DNA from: Flavobacteriaceae bacterium
Lineage (GTDB): Bacteria > Bacteroidota > Bacteroidia > Flavobacteriales > Flavobacteriaceae
NCBI GenBank assembly: GCA_016649785.1
Contig: JAENXB010000149.1
Coordinates: 1 to 7,112, forward strand
Reading direction: 5' to 3'
Length of the DNA stretch: 7,112 bases
How positions within the stretch are numbered: the first letter of the stretch is position 1; each line of letters begins with the position of its first letter. The notes beneath the pieces were generated by a model that saw only the letters and a program-made list of their open reading frames with translations, did no database searches and was not told the origin of the DNA. Positions 6,991-7,112 of the stretch are shown in pieces. A program made the translations under genes and the position numbers.

Positions 6991-7009
6991 CCCGAGGCTC
7001 TGCCTCGGG
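6991..7009. repeat. GC-rich perfect hairpin, probable left-end hairpin of an IS200/IS605-type element
   Basis: CCCGAGGC (6991-6998) and GCCTCGGG (7002-7009) form a perfect 8-bp stem with a TCT loop. It stands out as GC-rich in AT-rich surroundings. No T tract follows on either strand, so it does not look like a plain terminator. It lies 30 bp before a Y1-transposase-like start, where IS200/IS605 elements carry the subterminal hairpin that TnpA recognises as single-stranded DNA. In IS200 this hairpin also blocks incoming transcription. Confidence 0.62.
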
Positions 7010-7026
7010 TGTTGCGTAAAGATATT

Positions 7027-7034
7027 TATATTTG
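7027..7034 (+). promoter_or_regulatory. Possible -7 box of the transposase gene
   Basis: TATATTTG matches the Bacteroidota TAnnTTTG -7 element exactly but lies only 5 bp before the ATG at 7040, which would give a leaderless or nearly leaderless transcript. The nearest upstream TTG (7012-7014) is only 12 bp away, too close for the usual -33 spacing. Weak call. Confidence 0.25.
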
Positions 7035-7039
7035 TGGTT

Positions 7040-7112
7040 ATGAGTGAACATATCCATAAAAGTCATAACAAGAGTTTGCTTCTTTATCATTTTGTTTGTC
7101 CTATCAAATATA
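7040..7112 (+). CDS. tnpA: IS200/IS605-family Y1 transposase (TnpA-like), N-terminal fragment cut by the window end
   Basis: Twenty-four codons are visible from ATG 7040, beginning MSEHIHKSHNKSLLLYHFV and continuing CPIKY at the edge. The pattern H-K-S-H-N-x-S-x-L-x-Y-H-x-V-x-P-x-K-Y matches the N-terminus I recall for IS200-like transposases of Bacteroidota, where the first beta strand of the HUH single-strand nuclease fold begins. The catalytic HUH motif and tyrosine would lie beyond the window, so activity cannot be judged. The GC-rich hairpin 30 bp upstream supports a mobile-element end. These enzymes move a single DNA strand through hairpin ends without long inverted repeats or target duplication. 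The call rests on a short stretch plus the hairpin. Confidence 0.68.
   Translation, partial: MSEHIHKSHNKSLLLYHFVCPIKY

Noticed and set aside
6991..7009. The GC-rich hairpin as an ordinary intrinsic terminator
   Set aside because: Neither strand has a T tract after the stem and no converging gene ends here; a transposon-end hairpin explains it better.

Overview
The window looks like chromosomal DNA of a Bacteroidota bacterium, most probably a marine-type member of the Flavobacteriaceae. The support is its AT-rich composition, the lack of Shine-Dalgarno sequences before most starts, two TAnnTTTG-type -7 promoter boxes, a cytochrome c synthase of the fused CcsBA type, and an orphan TonB-dependent receptor with an N-terminal carboxypeptidase-regulatory-like domain. 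The genus cannot be fixed from this sequence.

Left part (1-3023): the 3' end of a large ccsBA-type cytochrome c synthase gene (+ strand, its start lies before base 1) converges with a complete class II fumarase gene, fumC (- strand). A 14-bp hairpin flanked by A and T tracts lies between them and can terminate transcription from both sides. Both genes are core respiratory metabolism: one attaches heme to c-type cytochromes, the other is a TCA-cycle enzyme.

Middle part (3024-3579): a 208-bp divergent spacer carries a good Bacteroidota promoter (TTG-N21-TATATTTG) for a 58-codon gene at 3232-3408, which encodes a one-helix membrane peptide with a charged tail. The next 171 bp contain no convincing gene but several hairpins, ending in a second bidirectional terminator.

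Right part (3580-6938): three - strand genes in series: an ArsC/Spx-family thioredoxin-fold protein, then a small anchored Spy/CpxP-like LTxxQ protein, then the 831-residue TonB-dependent receptor. The 96-bp gap before the receptor gene holds a phased set of TTAAC repeats that resembles an OmpR-family response-regulator site. The Spy/CpxP-like gene and this putative site together suggest envelope-stress or metal-linked control of the receptor; this is inference.

Right edge (about 6990-7112): a GC-rich perfect hairpin followed 30 bp later by the first 24 codons of what looks like an IS200/IS605-family Y1 transposase (TnpA), cut by the window end. This is probably the left end of an insertion sequence that sits about 50 bp upstream of the arsC-like gene.

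No CRISPR array, tRNA, rRNA or obvious defence system was seen. The most interesting points are the phased TTAAC array, the unrecognised 58-residue membrane protein with its own promoter, and the transposon end.
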